A stretch of DNA of 64,000 nt from the NCBI GenBank assembly GCA_026214975.1, contig JAOBSW010000621.1:1-64000 (forward strand), written 5' to 3'. Shown piece by piece: positions 22,373-33,869 of this stretch. Made by a program: the position numbers and the translations under genes. The first letter of the stretch is position 1. Each line of letters opens with the position of its first letter. The DNA is from Gentiana macrophylla (Eukaryota > Streptophyta > Magnoliopsida > Gentianales > Gentianaceae). The notes under the pieces are model-generated. The model was not told the origin of the DNA. It made no database searches and was given only the letters and a program-made list of their open reading frames with translations.

Positions 22373-25326
22373 TCATGATACAGAATTGCATCTTCTCTTC
22401 TGAAAAGAAAACCATGTTTCTGAATGGCCTTTCTCTCTCACAACCTTAAAATCCACAAACTTGAAGAATGAATTCACCTTGCTTAACTTTTCTGTCAAGA
22501 ATTTGAACAATCCGTTAATGGGTTTCGGTCTAACCATTTCCTGTTTCATAAAGACATGATCTTTCTCTAAATCCGTAAGCCTCATCCTCATTCTTGCTAC
22601 ATCAAGCTTCAGTTCTCTGTTCTCTCTTCTTACTGATGCATAGTTGTCTCTAGGAGAAACGCATCTGCTTCCTGTTGTACTGCCACAACGCTGAGAGAAA
22701 TGTTGGTTCGATGATGATGATCGTAAGTAGAATTGACTGTTATTGTTTCCGTTCATAGCGTTTCGCAGTCGGATTTGCTCAAAGTAGAGAACTTGAACTG
22801 ATATCTGTAACGGTAAACGTTCGTTTTGAGCTGCATGGGTGCAAGCTTCTTGAGATAGTTTGTGGCAGTTGATTGTTTTGCATAGTTGATGTCTCTCTGA
22901 ATCCTTCATATTTTGATGGACCTGTTTGTGCAGTATAAAATCAAGTTTGATTAACACACGAGCTATTCGATTACTACATTTTAAAGCTCAAAATGAGCTC
23001 GATTTAATATTCTTTGAGCTTGGATTCGAAAAAACCCGAATCGAGTCAAACTTCTTTATGAGCTGAATACGAATAGCACACCCGGTTGAATAGAGAAAAT
23101 CGAGATGCTTGCAGAAATAATGCTCACCTTGAGAAATATGTCAACAGCCCTATACAATCCATCATAAACCAAACGAGCATGATCAGGCAGCAACTCTAAC
23201 AGTTGTATAAACTTTGATACATTCAAATTGAATCCACTGCAACTTCTGCAAGATAATTGTCCAGTAATTCGAAACCTTAAGTATCGAACTATGTTTAGGA
23301 GATCCATGGCTATTGAAATCATGTACCATCGGATTACCATCCTCGTCAACTTCGTCCAAATTCATGAAAGAAGAAAGCATGCTTAAAACTGTATCAATGT
23401 CATAAAGCAGGCTCTGGTGTTTTTGATCTGAATTTGCAGGAATTAGAATATCTTCCAAAATGGCTTGATCCAGTTGCATACCAATCCTTTTCTCTAGATC
23501 AGATATGCAAGATGTAGATGCTGTGACGGATATCGATGATTTTAACAAACTCGAAAGAAATGGCACTGGAACAAGAATCGCGCTTTTTCTTGACTGGTTT
23601 GGTAGTAATGAGACAATGGTTTCAACTGTAATCCTCTGTTTCTCCTGCAAATCGGAGTCAAAGAAGATTCGTTTAGTAAATAATGAAAATATAGCCCTAA
23701 CAACATATAAAAGAAGTGGTCAGAACCTCAAAACCTAGTCTATGAAGTAAGGGAATCTTACGCTCTCAACTTCAAAGCCTAGGCTCTGAAGTAACAAAAA
23801 CCTCAAAACCTAGGCTATGAATTAAGGGAACCTCACGATCTCAACCTCAAAACCTAGGTCTTGCTCTTATTAGGCTCAAGTATGGAACCTCTCACAGTCT
23901 CAACCTCAAAACCTAGGGCTCAAGTAAGAGAACCCCCTTCAAAAAAAAAAAAAAAAGTAAGAGAACCTTACGGTCAAAACTTCAAAAACTAGGCTTTGAA
24001 ATAAGGGAACCTCACGGTCTCAACCTCAAAACCTAGGTTTCGCTCTGAATTAAGGAACCTCACATTCTAAACCTCAAAACCTAGGCTCTGGAATCTCACG
24101 GTTTCAACCTCGAAACCTAGGCTCTAAAGGGCTCTGAATTAAGGGTTTTTTAACATCCCTCCTCATGCTTGCCCCAATGAACATAGGTAAATTGAAAAGA
24201 CTTCAACCTCAAAACCTAGATTTTGACATGAGGGAAGTCGAATCTCTTGATAACGATAGTAAATCCACAACGTAGGACGGATATGAAATAAAGGTCAATT
24301 ACCACACGGCCTTGAAGAGAAGTTTGCGCGTAATCGATCAAAATCCGGGTAATAATCTCCGGTTTTAGATCCTCAAATGCTGTAAGAACTCTTTGGAATA
24401 GTTCAATATTCAGCATTGCAAGTGACTTTCCCCACCAATCTGATGATTCTTCTGTATCTGAACTTGGGATTTTCTTACAAGAATTTCTCGAAATCGCATT
24501 AATCAACCGTTTAATCAAATCAACATCTTCTGCAACAGGTAACAAGTTTTCACAACAGTGAAGAACAGAAATGGAGCTAGAAATGTTTGAGAATACATCT
24601 TCTTTAAGATACACCTCGGTGCGTGATCCGAGGTTATTCTCGGAAAACTCTTGGGTCATTTCCAGAAAATGGGAGACACAATAAAGCATGGCTACATTAG
24701 ATAGATTGATCTCAATGTTGACTCCATAACAGAATTTAGTTGCAAGGTCAAATGCCTCTGCTCCACCAGGTACACCATTGAGATGCAATCTTGAAAATTT
24801 CGACTCTTTATCTTCTAACAATAGTTTCTTTATCTTTCCACTTCTTGAAACTAGAGGAAACTGCATAAAAAAAAATAAATAAATGAATAATGAAAGAAGA
24901 ACACTTCCTGTATAGTGTATATATAACATGCATGTTTATTACTTACTTTATGAAGTGAAAAACTTGTAGTCTCAACCACAATTGTTAGATCACTTGAAAC
25001 ATCTGATATTGGCCTGCAGACAAAGAAGTGTGTTATATTCATACACATATGCAAGGAATCTGAAAAAGGTATGATCTTCAAGACACGAATGTCGGTTTTC
25101 TTTCCTTTTACAAACAATCTAAAAAAAACAAGAACAAATGAAAAAAAATATCTCTAAATAAACGCTCAGCTCAAATGAATACCGATGATGTTTATGAAAA
25201 AAATGTCAGTTAGTACGTATACCATTCAGCGACATGTCTTGCGCTGGAGCTGTGGCGAAAATACTTCTTTCCTGATGATAAACTACTACTAGGCTTCAAC
25301 TCCCCTACTGTAACAACAACTCCCAT
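22373..25326 (-). CDS. BTB/POZ–NPH3 (NRL) family protein
   Basis: NRL proteins are substrate adaptors for CUL3 ubiquitin ligases or signalling scaffolds at the plasma membrane (NPH3, RPT2 relatives). Five exons are supported by splice sites and phase: 25326–25223, 25013–24947, 24860–24303, 23644–23128 and 22921–22373, about 598 residues. The BTB domain starts with VSSDLTIVVETTSFSLHK and FPLVSRSGKIKKLL. The NPH3 domain holds FEDLKPEIITRILIDYAQ, LLPDHARLVYDGLYRAVD and LCKTINCHKLSQEACTHAAQ. The tail has a coiled coil (REN–RMRLTDLEKDH). Exon 4 has two single-base deletions relative to the expected frame, near the conserved DNYLAEVAVDS block (about 23290–23245). The exon is 517 bases, and adding exactly two restores phase. 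I think base errors are likelier than loss of function, because no conserved residue is lost elsewhere. Confidence 0.88.
22958..23085. mobile_element. Degenerate hAT-like repeat in NPH3 intron 4
   Basis: The intron between exons 4 and 5 contains the motifs gagctcgattt, cccgaatcgagtcaaac and acacccggttg, typical of the non-autonomous element at 52199. It is too decayed to define ends. Confidence 0.4.
23715..24215. repeat. Tandem repeat filling NPH3 intron 3
   Basis: About ten degenerate copies of a unit of roughly 40–50 bp built around cctcaaaacctaggctctga, ttaagggaacctcacg and gtctcaac. They occupy most of the 658-bp intron between exons 3 and 4. A 15-base A run sits in the middle (about 23941–23955). 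Confidence 0.85.
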
Positions 25327-26917
25327 TTCTTTTTTTTTTTTTTGTTTTGGGTTTCGGTTTTTCAACTTAAAATGCTTGTATATACTTACGAAATCCAAGA
25401 AGAGGAAATCGCTTTTTAGAGTGCTCTAAAGCTGTAGTTGGAATGGTGAAGAAGCAGATTTTTTTTCACCTCTATGAAGTTGTACTTAAATCAGCTGGCA
25501 CATATATATTATTTTTTTTGCACAAAAACATCCAACCAAATTCGGGGTTTTAATGTTTTAGAAAGTTGTATGCAAAATGCAATACAGCTATAGATGTGAA
25601 AAGTTAAAAGGAAAATGTGCTTTTGGTGGCAAGTTTTCGTTGAAGGTGTGCGACAGGAATGATTTTCTTGCTTTCAAAAACTACATGCTTTTTATTTCAG
25701 AGAGATTGCATGCACTTTTTCTTTTTATTTTAACACAACATTCATCATCGTCTTTGTTTTATATTATATTGGGAAAGAGTGCTCATCTAATCATAACCAT
25801 TCATCGCGCTAGCACTTTTTGTCTCCGCTGATAAACGAATCTGAAACCTCTGGATTAAGGGTCAAAATAATTATCACTGGACCAACATCTCCGTTAGGAT
25901 TCGAATCAAGAACCTTCTGATTACTGAACAGCCGGATTAAGAGCCACAACGATTATCACTAGACTAACATCCACCCACTGGGATTCGAATCACGAACCTT
26001 CGGATTAAAGGTCACATTAATTACCACTGGATCAATATCTTGTTGATAGCTACTTTTATTGTTTCCGATTATTGGTCATTCAATAGATTATATATAATTA
26101 ATTACCAAAATATAAGTTTAGACGCAATGAATTTGATAATTTGTGTTAACCATTTTAGGCTAAATTTTAGGACGTTACAAGCACTATATATCAGAGCCGA
26201 CTATTAGAAGAAACTGAAAATCACAGGGTAAGAAACGATGGATGCCACATTTGAAATGGCCTTACTTAACGAATCTTTTCTGGTATTCACACCGTATAAG
26301 ACTCTCAATGTGGCCCGGATCGTATACAAGGCGAAATTCGGCAACACGAAATCAGTTCAACGCCTATCATTTAGAAAGTGACGTTTCTACCAACATCAAT
26401 GTCACCGACGCTCGTTATATTCAAGAAACATGATACTCTGACATAACCCATCTTCGTCCCTCTAGGTAACATTAAGGGTAGGAACGTCATATTCAAGAAC
26501 CATCATTGCTACCGAAATAACCCACCACCACCGTCCCTCGGATAAACGTATCTGTAAGGGTAGGAACGTAAATAGAACTGATGATACTGTCCACTCCAGC
26601 CCACTGAGTTATGAACCAATTTCACTCTTTGAACCAAAAACACGGTTATTGGTTCAAAGATTGACTCAAGCCAAGCTAACCCGAATTAATCATGCAATAA
26701 ACCAAGCAAAACATGGTACTAAATATATAACCATCTAATTAACAGATCATCACTGATTAAGAAAGCATTTAAACCATTAGTTAAGTAATTAACTACTAAA
26801 TTTAACTAGACTGCTTCTGCTGCTGCATATCCTCAATTGACATTTTACTAGAAATCTAAAGCCTGGAAAAGGACCTATGCAAGAACCCAATGAATCCATA
26901 AACACAGAGATGACTAG
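25327..26917. other. Intergenic DNA between the NPH3 and CCCH genes
   Basis: The first 150 bases are the likely 5' region of the NPH3 gene. At 25850–26045 there are three degenerate copies of a unit of about 70 bp containing ggattcgaatca.gaacctt and atcactggac.aacatc, a dispersed repeat with a tRNA B-box-like core. The last 200 bases would be the 3' untranslated region of the CCCH gene. I see no other gene. Confidence 0.5.
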
Positions 26918-29774
26918 TTAAACAGAGCTCCGATTTCGACCTCGAACAAAGTTAATCTCAGCCATTGGATAAGGACCAGAAAGAAACCCTCCTGCTGTTG
27001 ATGATGATGGACTTGGACTGTACTGCATTGCTCCTCCCATTGGATGATCATACCTGCAATTCTGCCCATATTTGCAATTCCCATTTTGGAGATAAAATTT
27101 GCATGGCTGCACACCCTGTTGTTTCATGATAATGAAAAGAAAGGCACACTCTTCAAAACATATCAATAAGTGATAAGCAGTATTATTAGATCAATTTACA
27201 TGGTAAGAAAACACAGGGTGATCAACAAGGAAATCGATTGGTCATCGCAATGTGGTTGCAAATGTACCGTGCAGGATATAAAAGTGGCACCACACTAATT
27301 CAACCGTCCTGACACCCAAAATGATAATCGACTTTTTCACAGTTGAGAATCGGTTGATTGTTTTCAGTGTAATGACACAGTGGAATCATCGTGGTGCCAC
27401 TAAAGACGCCCTATAAATACAATGCTCAATATCAAGCTTTCTTGATAAATAGAAAGGCATATGTACTAGAGCATGTTTTGGAGCTAAAAAGAAGCTAAAT
27501 GTGCCATTATGTCATATTCACATCAGAAGTACGAACTCTGTCTGCATTTCCTCAACTACATCATATCGAAAAAAACGCACGATCATACGCTAATATGAAG
27601 AGACTAGTATGTCACACAAACAATGGGCTGCCAACAATCTCAGTAAATAAGCTGTCATTTGTAAATCCCACTATATTGGATGCATCAGAATAAATAAATT
27701 TGTAAGCATTCACAATCAACATTTCTTGGAAAAGAACAGTATAGACTGATTACCGGGCGGAGTGGCAGGCCTAGAGGACTGAGATAGCAATACATCCTTG
27801 TGACAACCCGAGCTGGCGGATGGTGATACATACAAGACGTACCGTAGTTACAAACACCGGTTTTCATGTAATCAGGGCAATGTACTTCCCCTGGTCTGTC
27901 TGGTAACTTTTGCTGCTTCAGATAAGAACCAAATGGCAGATAAGATGTTGGGAAAGCTGGTGGTGGTAAAGGCAATGCTCCTTCATTCCTAACCATTGCT
28001 TCAACGCCGTGTTTTGCACCCGGAGAAAGAGGAGGGTTAATTACCCCCTGCCTTATAGAAAAAGCAAAAAAAAAAATAAAATAGAACATAAAACACATAT
28101 ATCCATGTAAAGCCTGGATGATTATGTAACATGATGGTGTACCTAACCTGGTAAGCATTCCAATTCGCGAGTGATACGATTGTTGCATGTTGCAGCACTG
28201 TGCCATTAGGACCATGTACATATGGATTGACTAACATAGGAGGCCTTGGGGGCTTATAGGTGGTAAAAACAGCAGCGTATGGATCAGGCAAAGGAGCCGA
28301 CGGAGACTGCAGTACATAAACAGCAGGTGCAGATGGTGGGACTGATGTACTACCAGCTGGTTCAGGATGATGGAATTTACAAGCCATACCAAACTTACAG
28401 AATCCAGTTTGCATATAATAGGAGCATTCCTTCTCACCCTAAGATGGATACAACAAGTTAGATGACACTTCCGATTCGCATCGTGTTGAATTTACCATCT
28501 CTCCTAAATACTAAGTTGTTAGGAGGTAGGTAATCTACATGATAAGACATTTCAATTCAACACACCCCTCAAATTTGGGCCTATAATAGTCTGAGCCAAC
28601 ATAAGACACAACTTCCCCAGACTTAGGCCTATAACAAAGAGTTTGAGCCAACATAAGCCACTACAAGGCCAACAAAGATGCCCAAACGCACAATGAAAAT
28701 GGGAAGGCAATGTTTGTCTCCATATCTTCCAAAAGCTAAAGCTATTAAAGAAGTGGGTAATTTACATGTTAAACGCAATTCACTTGGACACATCGTCCTC
28801 AAGAAAAACCGGATAAAAATGATATCTACATACCGGCCTTAATGGGTATCCATAAACATTTAGCGGCACTTGACTGAGAAGGTTTCTTGGATGGTGGAAT
28901 TTGCAATTCATCCCAAAGTGACAAGTCCCTGTTCTTAGGTAAAACTGTCAATTTAACAAACACATTCAGCACATATGAAAGCAATTGTTGTAAAAGCACA
29001 GAGTGAAGCATATTGCAAGCAAGTTGTGAGTAAACACAACCAAATATACAGATAAAATAAGCAAATTTCTAAACCAAGAAGGACCTTGCATTCTTGTTCT
29101 CCAACTCGCTCAGGGTATTCTCCTCCTACAATGGGAACATCTCCTACAAACTGGAAACAAACCAAAGTGCATTGATTAGAAGCCAAAAATTCTATAACCA
29201 TCCTTTTCAAAGAGACATCAAACCAGTACAAGCAACCTAAATTAAGTAGAATGTCTTCCAGAAATACACTTCCAGTTTCAGCTAATAAGCATAGAACAAT
29301 GCATAAGTGGAGAAAATGTCATGAACAGTTAAATAAACAATGAATTAAATATTCATGGACCATCTTCCATTTATTTTTCAAAATAAACACAAAAAGGAAA
29401 AGATGAAGGGGTGCGAGGAGATGAGTGAAGAGAGACTAACAGAATTTCGATCCTTTGGATGATTAAAATTGCAGTTGACACCATAACCACAAGCACCAGT
29501 CCTCATGTAGTTAACGCAGTTTGGTACACCACTCTTTTCCGGGCACGTTTTATTGCCCCAACCCCCAAACCCACTTACGGCTTCTGCATTGCCATTAAGA
29601 AAACAAGGATCAATCCACCATTACCATTGTTAAAACAAACAAACAAACAAAAAAACAAAAATTTAAAGGTACAGAAAACGCACTTTGGGAACCGTCTTGA
29701 AGAACATGGGAAACAGCCAACTTCGGATTCTGGGTCGGGTACGTTTCCCTATTGCTCCATCCGTACGGGTCCAT
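26918..29774 (-). CDS. ZFN-type CCCH zinc-finger protein with five fingers
   Basis: This is a plant ZFN-like CCCH protein; such proteins bind RNA or DNA in the nucleus. Seven exons join in phase: 29774–29684, 29583–29441, 29150–29085, 28944–28834, 28438–28148, 28047–27754 and 27115–26918, giving 397 residues. All five fingers are C-X8-C-X5-C-X3-H: C53–H72, C99–H118, C142–H161, C291–H310 and C337–H356. They are arranged as three plus two around a Pro-rich linker, with the family blocks [21 protein letters not shown] and [10 protein letters not shown]. Finger 2 is split by an intron right after the first Cys and Lys. Exon 1 could instead end a few bases earlier (GACG/GTTCCC) with the same phase. 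The tail after finger 5 is short (about 40 residues) compared with Arabidopsis relatives. No frame breaks occur, so the gene looks functional. Confidence 0.93.
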
Positions 29775-30651
29775 CCTTTTTTTTGACCTTGTTTTGACGA
29801 TGAAAACGACCAATAATAGAGTGGAAAACGACCCCAATAATACCTGCAGGTACAGTAAGCAAAGAAGAAACTGAACAAAATGTGGCGCGTTTAAACAAAA
29901 TGTACCGGCAGGCAGCTACACGAGAGAATTCATAGTACCTCCTCTAGAAAGAAGAAGAAGAAGAAGAAGAAAGAGAAATGCAGGTAGGGCTTTTCCTCGA
30001 GGAGTTGGTTTGATTCGATTGTCCGTACGCATGTGGTAATGCTAATCCGTCACCCTATAAATGAGGGGGGAGTAAGGAAAGAGCATGACAAAGCGGTGTT
30101 CGTGGAGTCCTTTTTGGGAATTTTATTTTATTTATTTGCATTGGGATCCTAGTCCTTTTAATATTTCATGATTGATCCGCTTATCATTTTTTGCGTTTAG
30201 TGTTCGATTTGATTCAGTTTTAATTTTATTTATAATCAAACTAAATGTTTTGCTTTGTAAATAGTGAAACTAAAACAAATCGTATTAAATTTGATTTGGT
30301 TTTCTGTTTTCTCGACTTGGTTTGATTTGATTTTCGGTTTACACTAATGCAAATCAAACCTAGTAAATAACTTGACTCTTAGTCAACATGTCTTAAGTCG
30401 CACTAGTCACGTCGAAAATTATATGCAATCATTAGCGAAAAAACGTTCTAAAATTAAGTTTTAAGGATATGAAACTATATATTGATCACATCTTTTTATT
30501 TGAGGAGGCTATAGAAGGCAAAACCTTAAATTTTTACGGTTTATTAACCAAAATTACTTTTTTTAAAAATAGTCAAACACTAGACGAATTACAATATATT
30601 ACACATGTAATTGATAAATAAGTCCACATTATATACTTCTCGAGCTGAATT

Positions 30652-30684
<33 letters not shown>

Positions 30685-31667
30685 CTAAAACAAAATCATT
30701 TCAAATTGATTTTGGTTCGGTTTTTCGTTGTTTTAAGAAGCATCCAAACAATCCGATTTATCTTCAAAAAAAGAAAACAATTCGGTTTAATATTCGTTCG
30801 ACGGGTGTGGTTCGGTTTGGAAAGATGTTGAACACTCTTAGACCTACCCATGTGCTTGGATATCTTGATAATTAGTGCTATCAATGTAACAATTGAGTCA
30901 TAATTATTTACATGTTACTCTATTCGTTCATATTTATCTGATATATGTGTCAAAATCAGAAATATTAATAAAGTTAGTTGATACATTGACTTTAACAATG
31001 AAATGGCTAAAAAATAATTAGATATAATTAATGTAACTTTGTTTTGGTCTCTTACATTGTAATAAATAATAAAGCAATTATTTTATCAACGGCATCTATA
31101 ATTAGGAACTGATGAAGTATATTATTGATTATAGTAACACATAGATTAATTATTCAATGTGTTTCACATCATAATTAATAATTAGTGGTTAAATAAAAGC
31201 GGGTCCATTTTTATAACATTAATGTTGTGGCCAAATCATTTCTAACATTTAGAGTTGCTTTGCTTTTAGTTGACAAAAGTATAAGAATGTATTTGAAGGC
31301 AAGTTCTGCCCTGAATCATAAGGCCTTTTAGAGTTTCGTCACATAAGTTAAACTCATCGGCAAGCTGTTCATCTTCGGACTCGCATCCAAGTGATATGGA
31401 CGGTGAGCCCAATTTTATTGACGACAAGCAGTGAAGAAATGAGAAATGGAATAGAGGATAGGTTGAAGATGAAGATAACGGTTGAAGTGTCGTTTCTACT
31501 TTCTACCCTCGCTTGTCGGCCCTCAAGCGCCAACCATGACTAAGAGACCTTTTGGACAATAATTTATTTAGTGAATGAATTTTGGTTGAAATGTTGTGTG
31601 GATAGAATTTGAATACACATCGAATGTAGAATGGATGCGATGCATTGTGAGGAGAATAATAAGAAAT
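29775..31667. other. 5' region of the CCCH gene and intergenic DNA
   Basis: The first 250 bases hold a purine-rich 5' leader on the minus strand (gaagaagaagaag at about 29950). A (TA)n tract lies at 30656–30683. The rest is AT-rich with no gene that I can support. Confidence 0.45.
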
Positions 31668-31930
31668 ATTTCATCCGTTCCGAAATAAGCGGAGGCGATT
31701 ATCGTCGAAAGATTTGTTTCAAAATAAACAGATGCATTTAAATGAATCATTTATTGTGTTTTTCCTACCTCTACCTTTGTTTATTAAGAAGTGAGATAAT
31801 AAATACAACAGTGTATTAATTATATCCCAAGGTTTTTTTTAGTCATTTTAGCATTCAAATTAGAGTATTATTTCACTTCCTTAACATGCGTGTTTTTGGC
31901 AACTGCATGTTATTTTGGAACGGAGAGAAT
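31668..31930. mobile_element. Stowaway/mariner-type MITE
   Basis: The left end catccgttccgaaataag and the right end ttattttggaacggagaga are inverted repeats of the ctccgttccaaaataa type that marks plant Tc1/mariner MITEs. The interior is about 260 bp, AT-rich and noncoding. Confidence 0.7.
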
Positions 31931-31989
31931 AGTAGATTATTTTATTCGAAAAAATAAAACCGTTACCTTAATGATGTCAATGAAAGAAG

Positions 31990-32247
31990 TACTACCTCCG
32001 GTCTAAAATATAAGTCATCCAATAATTTTTCATTTATCTCACAATATATGTCATTCTAAAATACCAATGTAACATTTATTGCTAATTTCTCTATCTTACC
32101 CCCAATTTATTATGAATTCAACAACTATTGCATTAATGATAGTCAATGAGTATTTTAGATATTAAACTTCAAATTAATGATATTCAACCATTTCCTTAAT
32201 CTGTGTGAAAACTCTTCTGATGACTTTAGTTTGTTCCGGATGTAGTA
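31990..32247. mobile_element. Stowaway/mariner-type MITE
   Basis: The termini tactacctccggtctaaaat and (complement) ttactacatccggaacaaac continue inverted through aagtcatc, about 30 bp in all. They are bounded by TA as expected for mariner target duplications. It lies 60 bp from the preceding MITE. Confidence 0.7.
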
Positions 32248-32629
32248 ATATTCATGTCTAAGCATGCCCTTGTATCTAGTCCTCTTTCGTAAATAAAATG
32301 GAAATTTTTTTTTTTTTTTTTTTTGAAAGCTAATAAAATGGAATTGTATGTGTCTATTTCATTAATAACCAGAACAAATTGTGTAAGGTCTATTACTTTA
32401 TTCAATTCTTTAACTTGAAAGATGAAAGGAATATGGGTGATAAATTGACGAAAAATTAGGGTAAAATTGAAGGGAAAAAAACGATAAATTGATAGGAATG
32501 TGTTATGAGTATATTCTTCTATTAATATTACAAGAAAATTTTCTAATTATAATATGATTATGTTTCTCATTATAGGCTATTACTACTTATACTATTAAGA
32601 TCACCATAGCATGGAATTATATATTTTTC

Positions 32630-32946
32630 TTAATTAATCCAATCGAAACTACTTTCGTTTCCATATATAGTGGTTGGACTTACTCTTTCCAAATTAAATC
32701 AGGCAGAGAGGAAATTAAGAACTCTAGAGAACGTTTATTTTTTTTATTTTATTTTTAATATAGGAAAACATCAATTTTATTTAAGCAAATTGAGGGAGAT
32801 TACATCGTTCATGGGTGAGAGAACCCCGAGATACACCCAAAGTCTACAAATCATATCTAGCAATTAAGCAAAAGCTTCGGGACATTTCGTGTGCGTTTCA
32901 CAAAGAAAAAACCAAGGAGAAAAACTAAATGAAAGAGAGAGGGACA
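32630..32946. repeat. Left part of the duplicated DUF26-locus segment
   Basis: This closely resembles 53825–54136: both have tagtggttgga, a T-rich tract, then ttttatttaagcaaatt, a cacaaagaaaaa block and a gagggaca end. It continues at 48538 on the other side of the nested retrotransposons. The segment has the look of an old LINE 3' end that was duplicated along with the DUF26 genes. Confidence 0.75.
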
Positions 32947-33062
32947 TGTAAGATTACGCAGCGGAAAATACAAGATCTAGATCTAAACAATCAAAATACA
33001 TGAATTATAAATCTAATCTACGAGGGGTTTAGATTACCAACCTTTTTATGGTGCAAGAACGC

Positions 33063-33593
33063 TGACGATGTTAAATAATGCACCACCGATGAAATGGGTC
33101 ACGCGTGTAATCTAAGGATGAAATTGTAAGAAATCGAATACCACATTGCTTGTTGGAAAGGTAATGTTTTTGGGTGTCTTATGGTGAGTCCAAGAATGTA
33201 TCTTGGATTGCCTACGATATCTGTGTGAAAGTCCGGGAATCAAGCCTTACGTAGATTCTGTGATTTGTGTATTTATAGGCACATGCCCTTCCTCTGCCCT
33301 AACTTGGGGCGGTTTGGTCTATTGACATAAATACCCTTAAATGGACCTTGCCTCCTTGCCCAAGTAACATGTTGGATGTGGGCCCAGGAGCCTAGGCTAA
33401 AGTATGTGGTATCGACTCGAAGGGCATCGATGTGGATGCTCGAGTTCGGACACTTGGTGAATTTCCCCCGAGCCGCGGTCTTCACTGGTACGTCTCGTAT
33501 CGACTCGATGTGGATAATTAACACACACTTTTCCACATGCCAGCTGGACCACTCAGATAAATCCACGTGGAGGGGTGAATTCCCGTATCATCA
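33063..33593 (-). repeat. 3' LTR of the Tat element
   Basis: 531 bp, differing from the right LTR by scattered substitutions and small indels, concentrated in the first 210 bases (roughly 5% by eye). It contains the same leftward TATA motif (CTATAAATACAC, near 33267–33278). The open frame of 97 codons inside it is LTR sequence, mirrored in the other LTR, and not a gene. Confidence 0.95.
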
Positions 33594-33606
33594 TAAGCCC
33601 CCCAGA
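33594..33606 (-). other. Polypurine tract of the Tat element
   Basis: On the minus strand, ctggggggctta directly precedes the 3' LTR (TGATGAT), the position and composition expected for the plus-strand primer site. Confidence 0.65.
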
Positions 33607-33869
33607 TCGGAGGGAAGCTCATCTCAAGTGCTGAGCTCGGGTCTGAAAATTTGAATAACCTTTTCGACGCGTGGTCTTCTTTAGGCAGGAACACAGCTGT
33701 CCCTCCTAGCCGATTTTGGCTGTCGTAGGGTTACGTCATGCTGTCAGTATTAATTGGTGCAGGAAACAAAGCGTCTCTTATTAGGCCGCGTGGAGATTTG
33801 GCCCTTGATCCTCGCGCTTACACTTCTATAACTGCCCAAAATCCCACCCTTTCAAATCATTTAGAGATT

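Noticed and set aside
24851..25117. Extra exon in the NPH3 gene (frame with LFVKGKKTDIRV)
   Set aside because: Joining 25223 directly to 25013 keeps phase and gives the normal BTB start; the extra piece is intron.
25850..26045. tRNA-like genes
   Set aside because: Only the ggattcgaatc core is present, repeated in a tandem array without cloverleaf arms.
33273..33566. 97-aa protein, also at 46552–46815
   Set aside because: It is LTR sequence present twice because the LTR is duplicated, read through the promoter region.
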